DNA from: CAJBLF01 sp041663325
GTDB lineage: Bacteria > Patescibacteriota > Gracilibacteria > Absconditabacterales > Absconditicoccaceae
Direction of reading: 5' to 3'
Assembly (NCBI GenBank): GCA_041663325.1
Contig: JBAZRN010000014.1
Coordinates: 1-32,042, forward strand
Length of the DNA stretch: 32,042 nt
Shown here: in pieces, positions 28,937 to 32,042 of the stretch
Position numbering within the stretch: the stretch's first letter is position 1
Layout of the letters: the number at the start of each line of letters is the position of its first letter
Position numbers and translations under genes: made by a program
Notes under the pieces: model-generated
What the model was told of the DNA's origin: nothing
Database searches by the model: none
The model's input: the letters and a program-made list of their open reading frames with translations, nothing else

Positions 28937-30682
28937 AGGTTGTGGGGTGGTAGCTCAGTTGGTAGAGCAATGGCCTTTTAAGCCAGTGGTCCAGGGTTCG
29001 ATCCCCTGCCACCCTAACAAGGAGTTTTTGTTAGGGCATAATGCCCTCAGAAGATAGTTAAGAAGTCAGGTATCATTAGTTCGGTAACCTGATTTTTTAT
29101 TATAGTATAATTTTCATCCAAACCAAACTGCCAAAAGGAGTTGTTTGATCTCTGTATTGCCCAAAGTCCAAAAAGCTAATGGATTGATAATGATTCCCAA
29201 TGCCTTTTCATAAAGTTCCATATACTCTTTTTCTGAATAAGAGTCATTATTCAAATCATCTTCTAATACCATCTTTTCGCTGTTTAATTCAGCTCGTTCC
29301 TTTTCCAATTTTGCGTATAAATCAATATTCTTAGTTCTGATCATGGCTTCCTCCACCTCTTTCATTTTATTCTCTGTACTTACTTTCATCCCCATTTTCT
29401 GATCTCTAAGTGAATGTTCGTTTTGCTTACTATTTTCTCGCTCCTCTTTGAGGATAATTTTGAAAGAAGGCAGGAAGTCGTCAGGAATTTTATATTTATT
29501 CAACAAATCTTTGAAGCCTCCCTCTAATGTTGCTTGCGGGATATTTTCTCTTTCAGGGCAATCTTTATAACTACAGCCATAATAGGCGAATTTATTTCCT
29601 GTTCAGGATTTAGAATACCAGGAAGTTAACTTCCTATTGCAAGCTGGGCAATAAATTACTCATCTCAAAGGAAACTCAGCGGACATTTCAGTCTTGCGTG
29701 GACTTCTTTTCAGAAGATTTCCTTTCTGCAACTTTTCAATGATCTTATAAACCACATCCAATGTGATAATGGCAGGATGTTTTCATTCTATAGGCTCGTT
29801 AATGTCCCATTCAGGATAGAAGATATACCCAGCATAAAAGAATAGTCTGTGGAGTAAAAATGTCTTTTCTATGAAAGAAGTCCGAAGTTTACCCTTATAA
29901 TTTTTTTCATTAGTTGTTAATCATTTGTCCCTAAAAAACTCCAGCAAGTCTGTCCTTGTTATAAGTACATTTTGTGCAAACAAAGTTAATCCTTCAGCCA
30001 TAATTTTCGCCTTCAATTCATCTATTTTAACAATGGATGACTTCCCCTGTCCTTCTTTTTTGTAACCAGGAGGCAAACTGGAGAATGGTCGATATCACTG
30101 TAATGCCCTAGCAATTCTTCAATTTTTTGCTCTCTTCATAATTTTTTTCCTTTCATACGAAGCAATAGAAAACTTAATATCATCCATAAGTTTTCCTTCA
30201 TCCGTAGAGGTATCTCTATGCTCCAAAGTCGTAATAACGATCGCCCCTGTAGCCTCAATTCTTGTAACTAAAGCAGTCCCCTCCTGACGATCTTCAGGTC
30301 TTGCTATACGGCATAATTCAGTACATACAAAGTGGGTTATTTTGGTATATTTTTTATTTTCCTTTTCTAAATATTCCATAGATTCTCTAATTCAAAGGCG
30401 ATCAATCAATGCCCCACTAATAGCTTTGTCTGCGAATACTTTAACTACTTCCATATCCCCATTAGATCTACACCAACCCCTACAAGATTCTTCTTGCCCC
30501 TCTAATCCATGTCATTCGTTGATTTGACGGTCTCAGGATACCCTGAGATAAATAATTGCTCTTGGCTTTTGTGGCTGAGCGACCTTTATTGACTGTTTTA
30601 CAACTTTAGATAATCATAGATCAAAATCCATAAGTGGATTTTGCGGTGTTTTGCGTCTTTTTGCGTAGGTGTCCATCGGCAT
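28934..30682 (-). CDS. Large serine recombinase (site-specific integrase), frame running into tRNA-Lys
   Basis: ATG 30682-30680 gives a 582-codon frame ending at TAA 28936-28934, with TGA as Gly. The resolvase domain (residues of about 50-190) has AIIYLRVSGDRQ with the catalytic Ser of RVS, LEGQEESCRGWC, ELCRIARPEDRQ, and GKLMDDIKFSIASYERKKIMKRAKNG. A recombinase domain follows (GYRPFSSLPPGYKKE). A zinc ribbon has CPACNRKLTSW with CSYKDC. A coiled-coil-like stretch has MKEVEEAMIRTKNIDLYAKL. The end VWFGGKLYYNKKSGYRTNDT matches the usual C-terminal motif of this class and needs TGA 29114-29116 to be Gly. After about base 29030 the frame reads the tRNA-Lys gene antisense (QGIEPWTTG), so the biological end is uncertain and lies somewhere after 29060. 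This suggests integration at the tRNA 3' end. Confidence 0.85.
28944..29016 (+). tRNA. tRNA-Lys (anticodon UUU)
   Basis: A 73-base cloverleaf. The acceptor is GGGGTGG with CCACCCT (pair 1-72 is G-U), the D arm GCTC/GAGC, and the anticodon stem ATGGC/GCCAG with loop CTTTTAA (anticodon TTT; the first pair, 27-43, is A-G). The T arm is CAGGG/CCCTG with loop TTCGATC; the discriminator is A. CCA is not encoded. The unusual 1-72 pair may reflect the 3' end having been replaced by an integrating element. Confidence 0.93.
29012..29036. other. Perfect inverted repeat overlapping the tRNA-Lys 3' end (candidate att region)
   Basis: CCCTAACAA (29012-29020), a seven-base centre, TTGTTAGGG (29028-29036). 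The left arm begins with the last five bases of the tRNA. A second small hairpin, GGGCATAATGCCC (29034-29046), follows directly. The position between a tRNA and a recombinase frame fits an attachment site, but the matching site at the other end of the element is not in the window. Confidence 0.5.
29066..29098 (+). terminator. Terminator after tRNA-Lys
   Basis: TCAGGT with ACCTGA (29066-29071 and 29087-29092) closes a stem-loop followed by six Ts. It would end the ribosomal/tRNA transcript, although its sequence is also inside the recombinase frame on the other strand. Confidence 0.7.
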
Positions 30683-30708
30683 TGATTAGCAAATAAAGTA
30701 TAATTATA

Positions 30709-30777
30709 ACCGAACTTGTATTTGTATTATCATACTGCTTGTACTAACTGTATTATATTATATATAAATAGTTCGGT
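30709..30777. repeat. Inverted repeat upstream of the recombinase
   Basis: ACCGAACT (30709-30716) and AGTTCGGT (30770-30777) are a perfect eight-base inverted pair with a 53-base AT-rich centre. The left arm is about 27 bases before the recombinase ATG, next to a TATAAT on the minus strand (near 30700-30706). It could be an operator or recombinase accessory site. The rest of 30683-30828 is AT-rich without a gene. Confidence 0.45.
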
Positions 30778-30828
30778 CTATATAATAAATAAATCGTTCA
30801 CAAGTGCAAGAGATTTTTTTTATATAAG

Positions 30829-30855
30829 GAAACCCTAGCTTGTGGCTAGGGTTTC
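30829..30855. terminator. Perfect 11-pair hairpin between recombinase promoter and 55-aa gene
   Basis: GAAACCCTAGC (30829-30839), loop TTGTG, GCTAGGGTTTC (30845-30855). It lies immediately after the stop of the 55-aa gene on the minus strand. There is no T-run directly after the stem on that strand, so termination is probable from position but not proven. Confidence 0.5.
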
Positions 30856-30860
30856 TTCCG

Positions 30861-31028
30861 CTATTTATTGCGGATTTTATCAGCTCTGGCTTTTTTCTTC
30901 TCAGCCACATGCTTCGTTATCGCTAACTTTGCATATGCCCTGAAGAGGTCTATAATACCTTGTAGAGTTGTATCTGGCAAGGAATCATATTTTGATCCTA
31001 GAAGCTTCCTTAGGTCTTCAACCTTCAT
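30861..31028 (-). CDS. Small protein (55 aa) of unknown function in the integrated element
   Basis: ATG 31028-31026 to TAG 30863-30861. It reads MKVEDLRKLLGSKYDSLP then TTLQGIIDLFRAYAKLAITK, ending in a Lys/Arg-rich tail (EKKKARADKIRNK). It looks helical and charged, with no membrane segment. A hairpin lies directly after its stop. The position between the recombinase and the 297-aa gene on the same strand suggests an accessory protein of the element (for example a small regulator), but no family is recognised. Confidence 0.55.
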   Translation of the reverse strand: MKVEDLRKLLGSKYDSLPDTTLQGIIDLFRAYAKLAITKHVAEKKKARADKIRNK

Positions 31029-31092
31029 TTATCACAGGATTCAATCCCCTCCCCAATTACTATTGGGGTCGTAGGAATTCGTCTGTAAAAGC

Positions 31093-31112
31093 CCCTATAC
31101 TGTTTTATAGGG
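31093..31112 (-). terminator. Weak terminator after the 297-aa gene
   Basis: On the minus strand CCCTATA, a six-base loop, TATAGGG, then GCTTTTAC. It starts 11 bases after the stop of the 31123-32016 gene. A second hairpin (CCCCAAT with ATTGGGG, 31051-31068) lies further on. Confidence 0.45.
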
Positions 31113-31122
31113 TATTTGTATG

Positions 31123-32016
31123 CTATTTTTTAGCATCTTTTTTTCAACCTTTTTTATCATAAAGGAATCTTTTTTTTACCTTCAACGTATCCCATTTCCA
31201 TTCACTTACCATCCTAGCAATTTCTCAATGTTCACCAACTTCCTCCTTTAATTGTTCATAGAAATTTACGTTACTAGGATTGTCACGTACTTTCCATTTT
31301 GCACTCATAAAATCAGGTGCGTCATTAGAAATATCAATATTCACGGTTAGTTTTTTCTTATTTTTACTTGTTGTTTTCAAATCTCTTAAAAGCAGTCCCC
31401 ATAATTTCTGTCTATCTCTTTTTGTTTTTAGATTCTCAAAGAGGTCACTTTTTCTATATAAATTTGCATAAATACTAAAGAAAAGATCGCTTATTTCTAC
31501 TGCCAATACTCATCTCTTTAGATACCAGTCTATGTTCTCCTTATCCACTATTCATACTTTTTCTGGATACATTCACTCATAAAAAACGAGGTAGAGTTCT
31601 TTTTGAAGGAAAAGAGAACAATATATTAAATATTGAAGCTTCCCATTTTCTTTTATTTCCCTTCTATAATGCACCTTCTGGAGCATCTTCACAAATGATT
31701 TCACTTGCTTATTGTTTTTTGCAACGCCTAAGATAAATTTATATGCTTCTTCATGTTCCTTTCTTATCCACCACGAACTTTTAGCATTACGGTATCTTAT
31801 GAATCCACTCAAACATTCAAAATCTCACCTCTCTCTTATATCAGTATCTTTTTTAAGTGCTAATATTGCTATTCTTCCATCAGATTGTTTATAAAAAAAT
31901 CTCTCTATTATATCATACTTCAATAAATCTCATATTCTTTGAATGTTTTGCATTCCCAGTCATCATCAGGCACATCATCGACATATTTTATATATTAAAT
32001 AATCAAAAATATCCAT
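31123..32016 (-). CDS. Unknown protein (297 aa or slightly shorter) of the integrated element
   Basis: ATG 32016-32014 to TAG 31125-31123, broken only by TGA codons. The frame is open upstream to the window edge, so it may start outside. The first 21 residues contain a suspicious CRGCAGGGLG run made largely of TGA codons. An internal ATG (31953-31951, MQNIQRIGDLLKYDIIERFF) is an equally likely start. Beyond that the protein looks genuine: RIAILALKKDTDIRERGDF, RYRNAKSSWWIRKEHEEAY, YLIYCSLFLQKELYLVFYEG, KLWGLLLRDLKTTSKNKKK, and ADAPDF-like NDAPDFMSAKWKVR. It is Lys-rich, apparently soluble and alpha-helical, with no recognised family. Being on the same strand as the recombinase and 55-aa gene, it is probably cargo or an accessory gene of the element. 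Confidence 0.65.
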
Positions 32017-32042
32017 GCTTATTGTTTTATTGCCACTATCAA

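Overview
The window reads as a Candidate Phyla Radiation bacterium that decodes UGA as glycine (genetic code 25, used by Absconditabacteria/SR1 and Gracilibacteria/BD1-5). Under the standard code nearly every gene is broken. With UGA read as Gly they become long continuous frames ending in TAA or TAG, and UGA falls on family-conserved glycines (IEGRSKS in the U32 peptidase, RGVC and RGGR in ribosomal protein S12, the tGkG motif of L28). I cannot tell the two phyla apart from this window.

Layout. 1-6.4 kb: the 3' end of a U32-family peptidase carrying an in-frame palindromic repeat; an MFS transporter (-); a small very basic protein of unknown function (-); an unusual membrane protein joining an LtaS/sulfatase-like phosphoglycerol transferase to a glycerophosphodiester phosphodiesterase (+); and an M29 aminopeptidase (-). 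6.4-6.7 kb: tRNA-Thr(GGU) followed by two tandem 68-bp degenerate copies of its own 3' half. 6.9-20.6 kb: a cell-surface block, all on +: a 1608-aa EF-hand protein with a proline-rich tail, two large secreted DUF11/cysteine-rich repeat proteins, and a secreted SLH-like protein. 21.1-25.0 kb: three secreted adhesin-like genes without any in-frame UGA. The last ends in a Bacteroidota-type T9SS C-terminal sorting domain and is interrupted by a 10-N assembly gap. This is either horizontal transfer or a chimeric scaffold. A roughly 210-bp structured element, probably containing a non-coding RNA with its own terminator, occurs at 18.8 kb and again at 25.1 kb, bracketing the SLH gene and the Bacteroidota-like genes.

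25.6-29.1 kb: a ribosomal cluster, rpsL, rpsG, two small unidentified basic proteins, rplS, rplY (L25/CTC), rpmB, then tRNA-Lys(UUU). The gaps carry AT-rich inverted repeats. 28.9-32.0 kb: a probable integrated element inserted at the tRNA-Lys 3' end. It has a large serine recombinase whose frame has no stop before it runs antisense into the tRNA, a 55-aa protein and an unidentified 297-aa protein. The far end of the element lies outside the window.

How the parts may work together (inference): the secreted DUF11, SLH and T9SS-like proteins and the giant EF-hand protein suggest investment in cell-cell attachment, expected for a host-dependent CPR bacterium. The sulfatase-GDPD fusion and the peptidases fit remodelling or scavenging of lipids and peptides. 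Shine-Dalgarno sequences are mostly absent; genes start with ATG after AT-rich leaders.
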